The translations under genes were made by a program, and so were the position numbers. Under the pieces are notes generated by a model. That model saw nothing but the letters and a program-made list of their open reading frames with translations. It did no database searches and was not told where the DNA came from. Positions 38,081-51,899 of a DNA stretch of 64,000 nucleotides are shown here, in pieces. This stretch comes from Acidimicrobiia bacterium (GTDB lineage Bacteria; Actinomycetota; Acidimicrobiia; Acidimicrobiales; CATQHL01), in contig VXNF01000038.1 in the NCBI GenBank assembly GCA_009840735.1, positions 1 to 64,000 of the forward strand, in the 5' to 3' direction. Position 1 is the stretch's first letter. Every line of letters begins with the position of its first letter.

Positions 38081-39032
38081 CCCCGGACTCCAAGGTCGCC
38101 GCCTCCTCAAGGAGGCGTCGCGCTGCCTCATCGTGCAGGACCGACGGCACGTCTGCGATGACATCGCGCTCGACCATCTCGAGTACCTCATGCTTGCGAT
38201 CAGCCAGCCAGGGCCGCGAGCGATTCAGGCGGCTCGCCAACTCGCTGTCGGACAGCCCCTGAGCCTTGCCGAGCAGCACGACGCGATGGACCGAGCTGAG
38301 CCCGGTCACGAAGCCGCTGATCGCCGTCCTCATCTCCGAGCGCTGCGCTTCGAGCTCGGGGGTTGACTGTTCGACATGATCCTCCTCATGGTCGCGAAGG
38401 ATCGTTGGGAGCCATACTGTCAACGTGGTCTCAAGAATTCTCCGCACGTCGCCAAGCGAGATCCCGTTGAACTCCTCGACGAGCACCCGCACGAGCTCCA
38501 TCAGGTCGCTCCGGCTGTAGACGCGCGACTCGCGTTCTGCGGTGGGGTTCGACACGAGCCGAGGAATCGGGTTGATCAGCGTCGAACCGCGGCGGATCTC
38601 GGCGTCTGAGAGCCTTGCCGGTTCACGACCACTGCCCGACGGCGAGAGGAACTGATCTGAGCCAAAGGCGGTTAGCTGGAATTCTGCCGCGAGATCGAAC
38701 TGGCGGATGCGAGTCAACAGCCTGTCGACGACGGTTCTCGATCGCCTGTGGTTGAGGACCCGCCGAACCTGGAAGGCCAGGAGGCGGCTGAGCGAGTCCT
38801 CATCGGTCGCCAAGCTGAGGACGTACTCGAGCTGGTTCTCGTGGAGCAGTCGATACAGGGCAACGTCCTGTGCAAGGTCTTGGATTGCTTCCACAGACCA
38901 TTGCTCAGCGTCGTTGTAGACCTCGGGCGGATAGCGACGGGCGACGCGACCGGCAACCGCGAGGAGCAGGTTCCAAAACCGCGAGCCGATGCCGTCTCGC
39001 TCGCACTCGTCGAGCAGGTCCTGGTAGCTCAT
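38073..39032 (-). CDS. Divergent sigma-70-like / HTH regulatory protein
   Basis: N-terminal helical segment 'EAIQDLAQDVALYRLL...LLAFQVRRVLNHRRSRTVVDRLLTRI', C-terminal region-4-like HTH 'LSSVHRVVLLGKAQGLSDSELASRLNRSRPWLADRKHEVLEMV'. Confidence 0.6.
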   Translation of the reverse strand: MSYQDLLDECERDGIGSRFWNLLLAVAGRVARRYPPEVYNDAEQWSVEAIQDLAQDVALYRLLHENQLEYVLSLATDEDSLSRLLAFQVRRVLNHRRSRTVVDRLLTRIRQFDLAAEFQLTAFGSDQFLSPSGSGREPARLSDAEIRRGSTLINPIPRLVSNPTAERESRVYSRSDLMELVRVLVEEFNGISLGDVRRILETTLTVWLPTILRDHEEDHVEQSTPELEAQRSEMRTAISGFVTGLSSVHRVVLLGKAQGLSDSELASRLNRSRPWLADRKHEVLEMVERDVIADVPSVLHDEAARRLLEEAATLESGDG

Positions 39033-39421
39033 AGCGCCCCAAACCGCTTCAGCTCAGACAGGAGCCAATCCTCATCCGGTTCAAGGCAGGAGTACGTCTC
39101 CTCGCACAGCGCAGAGGCCGGTACGCTCACCGGCGCCCTGTAGACAATCCAGCCGTCCCTGTCCAGCGCACATGTGCCGAGTCCGCCATCGTGAACGTGC
39201 GCTGGATGGCTCAGAGCCGTCTTACGAGAGGCCGACCTGGCGAACACCGTCGAGTTCGGACCGTGACTGCTTGCCAGAACGACAGGTCGCCCGAGCCCTC
39301 CAACGCGCTCGGAGAATCGTCGCCCACTGGGCGTACGGACTGCGTCGTGCGGCACGCAGAACCAGCACGCGGGACCGTATTCGAATCCGGCCCCCAGTTC
39401 CCGCCGCAACTCATCCCACAC
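39029..39421 (-). CDS. Small protein, possible PemK/MazF-like or uncharacterised; first gene of operon
   Basis: GTG start 39421; 'GRPVVLASSHGPNSTVFARSA...CALDRDGWIVYRAPVSVPASAL' weakly MazF-like; ATGA overlap with next gene. Confidence 0.5.
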   Translation of the reverse strand: MWDELRRELGAGFEYGPACWFCVPHDAVRTPSGRRFSERVGGLGRPVVLASSHGPNSTVFARSASRKTALSHPAHVHDGGLGTCALDRDGWIVYRAPVSVPASALCEETYSCLEPDEDWLLSELKRFGAL

Positions 39422-39607
39422 CCCCGGTCACGTCCATTCCCCAGCCCGACACACAATTGCAGACTATGTGGTGCCGCGCGAATTCGTGGGATGTGGGTTG
39501 CCAGAGCCGGTCGAGACCGCGCCGGGGGTCGGGGGGCCGATTTGCGGTGCCTTGCGCCCGCGCGACGGAACATACGGCGCCCCGCCCCCCGACCGGGCCG
39601 CTGCGCC

Positions 39608-41458
39608 TCAGGCGTGGAACTTGGCGTGGACGGCTTCGGCGACGCGCTCGGGCAGCCAGCTGAGCGAGCGCAGGTCCTCCAGCGAGCTGCGCCGCACGGC
39701 CCCCACGCCGCCCAGTTCGGCCACGAGGCGCTTGCGGCGGGCCGGTCCCAGTCCGGCGATCCCGTCCAAGGCCGAGGCGGTCATCCGCTTGCCGCGCAGC
39801 TGCCGGTGGTACGCCAGAGCGAAGCGGTGGCTCTCGTCGCGGATGCGCTGCAGCAGGTAGAGGGCCTCAGACTGCCGAGGGATACGCACCGCCTCGGGCT
39901 GGTCGGGGACGAACACCTCCTCGAACTGCTTGGCCAGGGCCGCGGCGGGAATCTCCCCCGCCAAGCCCAGGCGCGCGAGCACCCGCTTCGCCACGCCCAG
40001 CTGGCCGGCGCCGCCGTCCACCAGCAGCAGCTGGGGCGGGTAGGCGAAGCGGCCCCGCTCGCCCGGCGGCAGGCCGCGGCTGTCGAGGTAGTTGCGGAGC
40101 CGCCGCTCCAGCACCTCCTCCATGGCCGCCAGGTCGTTGTTTGAGGCCACCTTGCGCAGGCGGAACCGCCGGTACTCCGACTTGCGGGGCAGGGCGTCCT
40201 CCATCACGACCATCGAGCCCACGTAGTCCTGTCCGCCGAGGTGGCTCATGTCGTAGCACTCGATGCGCAGCGGGGCCTCGGGCAGGCCCAGGTACTGCTG
40301 CAGCTCGTTGAGGGCGCGGGCCCGGCTGTTGTGGTCGCTGGCCCGCTTGAGACGGTGCCGATGCAAGGAGTCGGCGGCGTTGCGGTGAGCGGTCTCCGCC
40401 AGGCGTCGCTTGGCGCCCCGCTGCGGAACCCTGATCTGCACCTTCGAGCCTCGCAGGCCCCCCAGCCAGTCGGCGTACATCTCCTCGGCGGCCGGCGGTT
40501 CGGGCACCAGCACCGCCTTCGGGTAGCCGAGGGGGTTCTCGTCAAAGTAGATCCGCTCTAGGACGCGGCCCATCAGCTCCGATCCCGACAGGTCCTCGGC
40601 CCGGTCCACGATGAAGCCGCGCTGGCCCATGACACGGCCTTTGCGCACAAAGAACACCGAGACCGCCGCCTCTAACTCGTCGGAGGCCACGCCGAAGACG
40701 TCGAGGTCCTCGGCCCGCGAGCCCACCATCTCTTGGCGCTCGACGGCCTTGCGCACGCTCGCTAAGCGGTCCCGCAGCTGGGCCGCCCGCTCGAAGTCCA
40801 GCGCCTCGGCGGCGGCGGCCATGTCCGCCTCCAGGCGCCGGAGGATCTCGCCGGTGTCGCCAGCTAGGAAGTCCAGTAGCTCGCCGACCAGCCCCCGGTA
40901 GGCCTCCCGGTCGATCTCCCCGACGCACGGCCCGGCGCAACGCTCGATGTGGTACAGCAGGCAGGGCCTACCGAGGCGCTGATGGTCGGCGAACTTGTTG
41001 TCCGAGCAGGTGCGGATCGGGAACGTGCGCAGCAGCAGGTCGAGGGTCTCGCGGATGGCGTAGGCGTGTCCGTACGGGCCGAAATAGCGGTTCCCCTTGC
41101 GCTTGCTGCCCCGCACGACCATCGCCCGGGGCCACTCGTCCACCAGCGTGACGCACAGGAACGGGTAGCTCTTGTCGTCTCGGTAGCGCACGTTGAAGCG
41201 CGGCTGGTGGCGCTGGATGAGGCTGTACTCCAACATCAGCGCGTCCACTTCGGTGGCGACGGTGATCCACTCCAGCGACGCCGCGGCGGACATCAGCTGG
41301 GCGGTGCGGGGGTTCAGCTGCGCCGGCGCGCCGAAGTAGCTGACGATGCGACTGCGCAGCGACTTGGCCTTGCCGACGTAGACGACACGCCCGTCGGCGT
41401 CGAGGAACTGGTACGACCCGGGGACTTCGGGGATGGTCGCAGCAGGCGGGCGCTCCAT
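39608..41458 (-). CDS. uvrC: Excinuclease ABC subunit C
   Basis: GIY-YIG domain 'PGSYQFLDADGRVVYVGKAKSLRSRIVSYF', 'PCLLYHIERCAGPC', 'IECYDMSHLGGQDYVGSMVV', 'LLVDGGAGQL'. Confidence 0.97.
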   Translation of the reverse strand: MERPPAATIPEVPGSYQFLDADGRVVYVGKAKSLRSRIVSYFGAPAQLNPRTAQLMSAAASLEWITVATEVDALMLEYSLIQRHQPRFNVRYRDDKSYPFLCVTLVDEWPRAMVVRGSKRKGNRYFGPYGHAYAIRETLDLLLRTFPIRTCSDNKFADHQRLGRPCLLYHIERCAGPCVGEIDREAYRGLVGELLDFLAGDTGEILRRLEADMAAAAEALDFERAAQLRDRLASVRKAVERQEMVGSRAEDLDVFGVASDELEAAVSVFFVRKGRVMGQRGFIVDRAEDLSGSELMGRVLERIYFDENPLGYPKAVLVPEPPAAEEMYADWLGGLRGSKVQIRVPQRGAKRRLAETAHRNAADSLHRHRLKRASDHNSRARALNELQQYLGLPEAPLRIECYDMSHLGGQDYVGSMVVMEDALPRKSEYRRFRLRKVASNNDLAAMEEVLERRLRNYLDSRGLPPGERGRFAYPPQLLLVDGGAGQLGVAKRVLARLGLAGEIPAAALAKQFEEVFVPDQPEAVRIPRQSEALYLLQRIRDESHRFALAYHRQLRGKRMTASALDGIAGLGPARRKRLVAELGGVGAVRRSSLEDLRSLSWLPERVAEAVHAKFHA

Positions 41459-41610
41459 CACGCCCTCAATCGTACGGCTGCCCACACGACGGCTCGGACC
41501 GCCGCACCGGGCACCGACCCCGCCAGCTTTCGTTTATCCCATTTGTTTTGCGAGATTCGATTATTTTCGGCCTGATGGGCATTCACCCCTCCGGGGCGCT
41601 GCCCGCCGCG

Positions 41611-43179
41611 CTAGCCGCCGGATTCGAGGCGGACTCTGTCGGCGGCGAAGGACTCGACGTCGTCGTAGTCCGAGAGCGTCAGTTCGCCCGAGATGCGACC
41701 GTGGGCGATGACGTAGACCCGGTCGGCCACCTCGAAAATCTCGGCGTCCTCGGTGCAGTAGAGCACGACCGCCTCGCCTTGGCCTTCCATGTCGGGGAGC
41801 CCCAGTTGGCTCTCGGGGTCGGCGTACTGGCGCAGCAGCCGGTAGATCTCCGACTTGCTGCCCACGTCGACGCCGCGGGTGGGCTCTTCGAGCACCAACA
41901 CCCGCGGGCGAGTCGCCGTGGCCGCGCCGATCGCCACCTTCTGCTGGTTGCCGCCGCTGAGCGACCCGATTGGATCGTCAAGCGAGCCGGCCTTCACCCT
42001 GAACTGCTCAGCGAGGTGCCCCGCCGCTGCCCGCAGCGTCCGGGGGTGCAGCAACCCCAGCCGGTCACTGATGTCCACGCTGAGGCGCGACAGCAGGTTC
42101 TCGCCCACCGACAGGTTGAAGAACAGGTTCTCGGCGCGGTTCGCCCCCACGAACCCCACCTCGGCCATGGCGGCCTTGGCGCTCCTGCCGTCGCCGGTCG
42201 CCTCAGCGGCGCGGTCCGCGCCGACCCGAAGTGAACCGGTCGCCGGCGAGAAGCCGGCCAGCGAGTGAACCAGAGCGCGAGCCCCAGAGCCCTCGACCCC
42301 GGAGACGGCGACGATCTCGCCGCGCCCCACCGACATGTCGATGTCGGAGAAGCCGCCGTCGCGGTGCGTCCAGCCAGCCAGCGCCAAGGCGACCGCACCG
42401 TCCTCGCTGCCGGCTCGCGGCACGTCGTCGGCGAGCGCCTCACCGTCACCCGCAGCGTCCCGCGCCACACCGACGACGAGCTCGCGGGCCACCCTGTCCT
42501 CGGTCAGGTCCTCGCCGCTCAGGATCACCCGGCACTGCCCGTCGATGATCATCCCCACGCGGTCGGCGTGCGCCACTAGTTCGTGCAGGCGGTGCGACAC
42601 CAGAATCACCAGGCGCCCCGAGTCGGCCAAGTCGTGCATCCGGCGGAAGAGATCCTCGGACTCCTCCTCGGTGAGCGCCGAGTTGGGCTCGTCGAACAGG
42701 AAGATGCGGGCGTCTTGGGCCAAGGCGCGGGCGATCTCGGTGCGCTGCTGCGCGGCGAGGGGGAGATGCTCGAGGGCCGTGTCGGCGTGGTCGCGCAGGC
42801 CCATCTCCACTAGCAGTTCCGACTCGGCTGCGTCGATGCGCCGGTTCAGGATCTTTCTGCGCTCCCTGCCGACGAGCAGGTTCTCCGCGACCGTCAGGTT
42901 CAAGAAAACCTGCGGCTCCTGGTGCACAATCGTCACCTCGGCGGCCAGAGACGCGGCGTCGCGCTCAACGCCGTCCACCAGGATGCGTCCGCCGTCGGCG
43001 ATCACCTCTCCCGCCAGCGTCTTGACCATCGTGCTCTTGCCCGAACCGTTCGGCCCGGCGATGCCCAGAATCTCGCCGGGCGCCACGGTGATGTCCAACC
43101 CGTCGAGCGCTACCGTGTCGCCGTAGCGCTTGTGCAGCCCCTCAATGGCGATGCTCTCGCCGGACACCGCGGCCGTCAT
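41611..43179 (-). CDS. Sugar-type ABC transporter ATP-binding protein, duplicated domains
   Basis: Walker A 'GIAGPNGSGKSTMVK', 'LSGGNQQKVAIGAATATRPRVLVLEEPTRGVDVGSKSEIY'. Confidence 0.93.
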   Translation of the reverse strand: MTAAVSGESIAIEGLHKRYGDTVALDGLDITVAPGEILGIAGPNGSGKSTMVKTLAGEVIADGGRILVDGVERDAASLAAEVTIVHQEPQVFLNLTVAENLLVGRERRKILNRRIDAAESELLVEMGLRDHADTALEHLPLAAQQRTEIARALAQDARIFLFDEPNSALTEEESEDLFRRMHDLADSGRLVILVSHRLHELVAHADRVGMIIDGQCRVILSGEDLTEDRVARELVVGVARDAAGDGEALADDVPRAGSEDGAVALALAGWTHRDGGFSDIDMSVGRGEIVAVSGVEGSGARALVHSLAGFSPATGSLRVGADRAAEATGDGRSAKAAMAEVGFVGANRAENLFFNLSVGENLLSRLSVDISDRLGLLHPRTLRAAAGHLAEQFRVKAGSLDDPIGSLSGGNQQKVAIGAATATRPRVLVLEEPTRGVDVGSKSEIYRLLRQYADPESQLGLPDMEGQGEAVVLYCTEDAEIFEVADRVYVIAHGRISGELTLSDYDDVESFAADRVRLESGG

Positions 43180-43189
43180 CGCCTGCCAC

Positions 43190-44326
43190 TCACCTCAGGA
43201 CACCGAGCCGCCTGGCGAGATCCCGCAGCCCGGCGCCCAGCGACTCGCTCCGCTGGCGACTGCGCGTCCACTGATCCAGCACCACCGCGCCGATCGTGAC
43301 GGTGCCCAGCCACATCTGCTGCACGAACGCGCCGGTGGCGTTGAGGGCCAGGCCGTTGGAGATGACTGCCAGCAGGAGGGCGCCCAGGAGCGTGCCCGAG
43401 ACGGTGCCGCGGCCGCCCGAGAGGCTCGCCCCGCCGACGATGACCGCCGTGAACACCGGGAACAGGTAGACGCCTCCCTGGTTGGGCTGGACCTGCGAGA
43501 TGAAGGAGAAGTCCAGCAGGCCCCCCACGGCCGCCATGACGGCGCAGATCACGAAGGCCAGCGTCTTGTAGCGGCGCACGGGCAGTTTGGCCAGCACGGC
43601 CGCCTGCTCGTTGCCGCCGATCGCCTTCATCCGGAAGCCGAACACGCCGCGCGACAGCAGAATGCCGAACACGATGGCGAAGCCTGCCAACCACACCACC
43701 TGCAGCGGGAAGCGGCCCGGCAGGGCGTAGTTGCTGGCCAGAGCCCGGAAGAAGGTGTACTCGGCGGCATCGACATAATCGCCGCCGCGTACCTGCCACT
43801 CCTCCGGATCCGGCGGCAGCTTCTGCGCCAGGATCGGCGTGTTCCTGCTTATGAGCAGGGTGAAGCCGAAAACGAGCGTGTTGGATCCCAAGGTCACGAT
43901 GAAGGACGGAACTTTGACCACGTTCACGAAGAAGGCGTTGAACAGACCCACCCCGATGGCGACGGCGAACGCCACCAGGATCCCGACAGCGATGTGGTAG
44001 CCGAGCTCGACCCACATCTTCCCCATGACGATGGCGGACAGCACCGCCAGGGCGGAGAACGACAGGTCGATCTCGCCCACGAGCAGAACGACCAGCAGCC
44101 CGAGACCGATGATGCCGAGAACGCCCATCAGCCTGATCATCACGACCAGGTTCCCGGTCTTGAGGAACAGCCAGTCCGACCAGACGGCGAAGATGAACCC
44201 GGCGATGAGGACCGCCGCCAGCAGTCCGCCGACGCGCTGCAGGCCGAGCCCACCGAGCCGCGAGAGAAGCCCGGCGCGAGGCTCCTCAGGCACCATGGTC
44301 GCTGCGTCGTCGCTGTCTTCGCTCAC
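43190..44326 (-). CDS. Sugar-type ABC transporter permease
   Basis: Multiple TM helices, 'VGEIDLSFSALAVLSAIVMGKMW', 'PVFTAVIVGGASLSGGRGTVSGTLLGALLL'. Confidence 0.92.
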   Translation of the reverse strand: MSEDSDDAATMVPEEPRAGLLSRLGGLGLQRVGGLLAAVLIAGFIFAVWSDWLFLKTGNLVVMIRLMGVLGIIGLGLLVVLLVGEIDLSFSALAVLSAIVMGKMWVELGYHIAVGILVAFAVAIGVGLFNAFFVNVVKVPSFIVTLGSNTLVFGFTLLISRNTPILAQKLPPDPEEWQVRGGDYVDAAEYTFFRALASNYALPGRFPLQVVWLAGFAIVFGILLSRGVFGFRMKAIGGNEQAAVLAKLPVRRYKTLAFVICAVMAAVGGLLDFSFISQVQPNQGGVYLFPVFTAVIVGGASLSGGRGTVSGTLLGALLLAVISNGLALNATGAFVQQMWLGTVTIGAVVLDQWTRSRQRSESLGAGLRDLARRLGVLR

Positions 44327-44411
44327 ACCACCGTCCCCTCGGTGATCAGCCTCGGTGCGTCGTGGCGGGAGGAGGGATCAGACCCCCCTCCCGTCACGGC
44401 CCCTCAGAGCG

Positions 44412-45965
44412 TCAGCCGCCGAGGATCAGATCCAGGTCGCGGCGGGCCGCCTCGACCTGGTCCACCTGAATCGGCAGCAGCGTCTGGGTGTTCGGCAAGA
44501 TCCGGCCGTTGGCCAAGAACTCGGCGCAGGCGATGGCGCCGAAGCCGGCCTGCTCCGACCAGCGCTGGTCGAGGGCCGCCACCTGGATGCCCTGCTCGAT
44601 GCCGTCGAGCTGGCCGTAGCTCACGTTCCAGCCGATCGTGAACACCTCGCCCTCGCGGCCACCGTCGATGATCGCCCGGTTGGCGTGCTCGGCGCCGATG
44701 TCCACGTTCTCGATGAAGTCCAGATCAGGGTTGCCGACCAGCATGGCCGAGTAGTCGTCGTAGGTGATCCCCGGGTCGTAACCGCCGCCGCCGACCTGGA
44801 TCCCGTTCTCGGGAGTGGTGAGGAAGTTGGCGTCGGGCAGTTCCTCGAGGATCTTGTCGTAGAAGCCCGTCATCCGGCCCTGTGCCCAGAACTGCGTCGG
44901 GTCACCGCCGGACACAGCGAAGGTGTCCCACTCGTAGCCGTTCTCGCGCATGAATTCCAGAGCGAGATCCGCGGCTTGGCGCCCCTCGTTGTACGGAACC
45001 TGGGTGAAGTTGGTGAACTCGTTGCCGTTCGTCGTGAGGCCCACGGTGAAGACGGGGATGCCGTCCGCGAGGAGCCGATTCGTGAGCTCCGTGAAGGAGT
45101 TCGAGTCCGCCGGCTCGATCGACAGGCAGTCGACCTGATCCACGGCGACGAGGGCCTCGATCTGGGCGATCTGCTCGGGAATGTCCGACGGAGACGTCAC
45201 TGGCGCCACGATCGTGAAGTCCATGGGGTAGATGCGGTAGGCGTCGTCCTGGGTGGCCCGGAAGCCCGCCTCGTACTGGTCGGAGAACAGCGCGATGCCC
45301 GAGGACTGGTAGGAGAACAGGTAGTTGATTAGCTCTCCGGTGCGGACCTTGCGAGCGATGCGCTCGTTCAGCACGAAGTCGCTGCCGTCCCTGAGGACGT
45401 GCGTGAACGGCAGGTCGCCACCGGCCTCGGTGGCGGCGGCCTGGGCGGCTGCCAGCTGGTCGGTGGCGAACTCGAGCGCCTCCTGGGCAGCGGCGGCCTC
45501 CTCGCCCGCGGCGGCCGCCTCGGCCTGGGCAGCGGCGGCCTCCTGCTGCGCGGCGGCTGCCTCGGCTTGGGCTGCAGCGGCCTCCTCCTGTGCCTGCGCG
45601 GCGAAGGCCTGTGCCTCCTCGGCGGTCGCCGACGCCTCAGCGAGGGCAGCCTCAGCGGCGGCCACGGCCGCCTCGTTACCCTCGGCGGTGGCTTGCGCCA
45701 GGCTCGCCGCGGCGATGGCCTCGTCAGCAGCGGCCTGAGCGGCTGCGGCAGCGGCGTTCGCCGCGGCGGTCTCCGCCTCGAGGGCGTCCGCTCTGCTGTT
45801 GGCTGCCGCTGCGTCGGCTGCCGCGGCCGCAGCGTCAGAGCGGGCGGCCGAAGCTTCGGCCATGGCGTCGTCGGCGGCGCCGGTGTCGGCGCACGACGCC
45901 GCCACGACGGCCAGCACGGCCAGCAGCGGAATCACAAGCCAACGGCTCTTGCGTCTAGGTGTCAT
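44412..45965 (-). CDS. Sugar-type ABC substrate-binding lipoprotein with long Ala-rich spacer
   Basis: Signal peptide with lipobox 'VVAASCADTG', ~150-aa Ala/Glu-rich segment, then periplasmic-binding domain. Confidence 0.88.
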   Translation of the reverse strand: MTPRRKSRWLVIPLLAVLAVVAASCADTGAADDAMAEASAARSDAAAAAADAAAANSRADALEAETAAANAAAAAAQAAADEAIAAASLAQATAEGNEAAVAAAEAALAEASATAEEAQAFAAQAQEEAAAAQAEAAAAQQEAAAAQAEAAAAGEEAAAAQEALEFATDQLAAAQAAATEAGGDLPFTHVLRDGSDFVLNERIARKVRTGELINYLFSYQSSGIALFSDQYEAGFRATQDDAYRIYPMDFTIVAPVTSPSDIPEQIAQIEALVAVDQVDCLSIEPADSNSFTELTNRLLADGIPVFTVGLTTNGNEFTNFTQVPYNEGRQAADLALEFMRENGYEWDTFAVSGGDPTQFWAQGRMTGFYDKILEELPDANFLTTPENGIQVGGGGYDPGITYDDYSAMLVGNPDLDFIENVDIGAEHANRAIIDGGREGEVFTIGWNVSYGQLDGIEQGIQVAALDQRWSEQAGFGAIACAEFLANGRILPNTQTLLPIQVDQVEAARRDLDLILGG

Positions 45966-46163
45966 GTGGTCTCTCTCCCGTGTCGGTTGGGTCCCGGTTC
46001 GGCACCGTGCGGTTCGTCGCGATCCCCTCCAGCGCCCGGGCTGCTCGAAGCGGCGCGCAAGGCTTGCCGAGGCGCCACAGCGAGGCCATTCAAGTACACC
46101 AATGGCCGGCGAGCAAACGAGGCCCGGCCCACCGCGGGCGGGCCGGGCCGAGCGGCGGGGCCG

Positions 46164-49052
<2,889 letters not shown>

Positions 49053-49128
49053 AGGTCAAGCGTAGGTGGCCGAACGCTGCCGCCGTTCCGTCTCCGCCTG
49101 TGGAATACCTGGAGAAAACCGGCGGGGT

Positions 49129-51222
<2,094 letters not shown>

Positions 51223-51263
51223 GAGACGAACCTACCGGGTGGCGCGGGTCCCGGAGCGGGCGT

Positions 51264-51878
51264 CTACCCGGCGGCGGCCCGCAGAGAGCTGATCCACGCC
51301 CAGCAGCGCTCCACTTGCCCCTCCAGTCCGTCGAGCGGGCCGTTGTTGTCGATCACGAAGTCCGCCAACGCCAGCCGCTCGGCGCGGGAAGCCTGGTTGG
51401 CCAGCCGCGCCCGCGCCTCGTCGGCGGTCAGGTCGCGGCCAGCCACGAGGCGCTGCACGGCGACCTCGTGGGCGACGTCCACCACGATGATCCCCGCCAG
51501 ACCCTGCCGCCGTTCGGGTCCCCCCTCGGTCAGCAGCGGGATGTCGGACACGACGACGGCGTCGCTGCCTGCCAGTTCCCGGCGACGGGCAACCATCTCG
51601 GCGCGCACCGCCGGATGCACGATGGCGTTCAGCTCCGCCAGTTTCTGCGGGTCGTTGAAGACGAAGGCGGCGGTGGCGGCGCGGTCCAAGGTTCCGTCGG
51701 GCCGCAGGATGGAGGGCCCGAAGCGGGCCACCATCGCCTCCAGGACCGGACGACCGGGCTGCTGCAGCTCGGCCACGATGGCGTCGGCGTCCAGCAGGAC
51801 GGCGCCGCGCGCCACCAGCGCGGCCGCGACCGTGGACTTGCCGGCGCCGATGCAGCCGGTGAGACCGACCTCGATCAT
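51264..51878 (-). CDS. coaE: Dephospho-CoA kinase
   Basis: 'MIEVGLTGCIGAGKSTVAAALVARGAVLLDADAIV', 'VVVSDIPLLTE'. Confidence 0.95.
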   Translation of the reverse strand: MIEVGLTGCIGAGKSTVAAALVARGAVLLDADAIVAELQQPGRPVLEAMVARFGPSILRPDGTLDRAATAAFVFNDPQKLAELNAIVHPAVRAEMVARRRELAGSDAVVVSDIPLLTEGGPERRQGLAGIIVVDVAHEVAVQRLVAGRDLTADEARARLANQASRAERLALADFVIDNNGPLDGLEGQVERCWAWISSLRAAAG

Positions 51879-51899
51879 CGGGCGCCGACGGGAGCGCCC

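Noticed and set aside
49053-49128. Possible SOS box upstream of uvrA (GAACgctgccgccGTTC)
   Set aside because: Arms match but spacing is 9 nt rather than the 4 nt expected for an actinobacterial LexA site.
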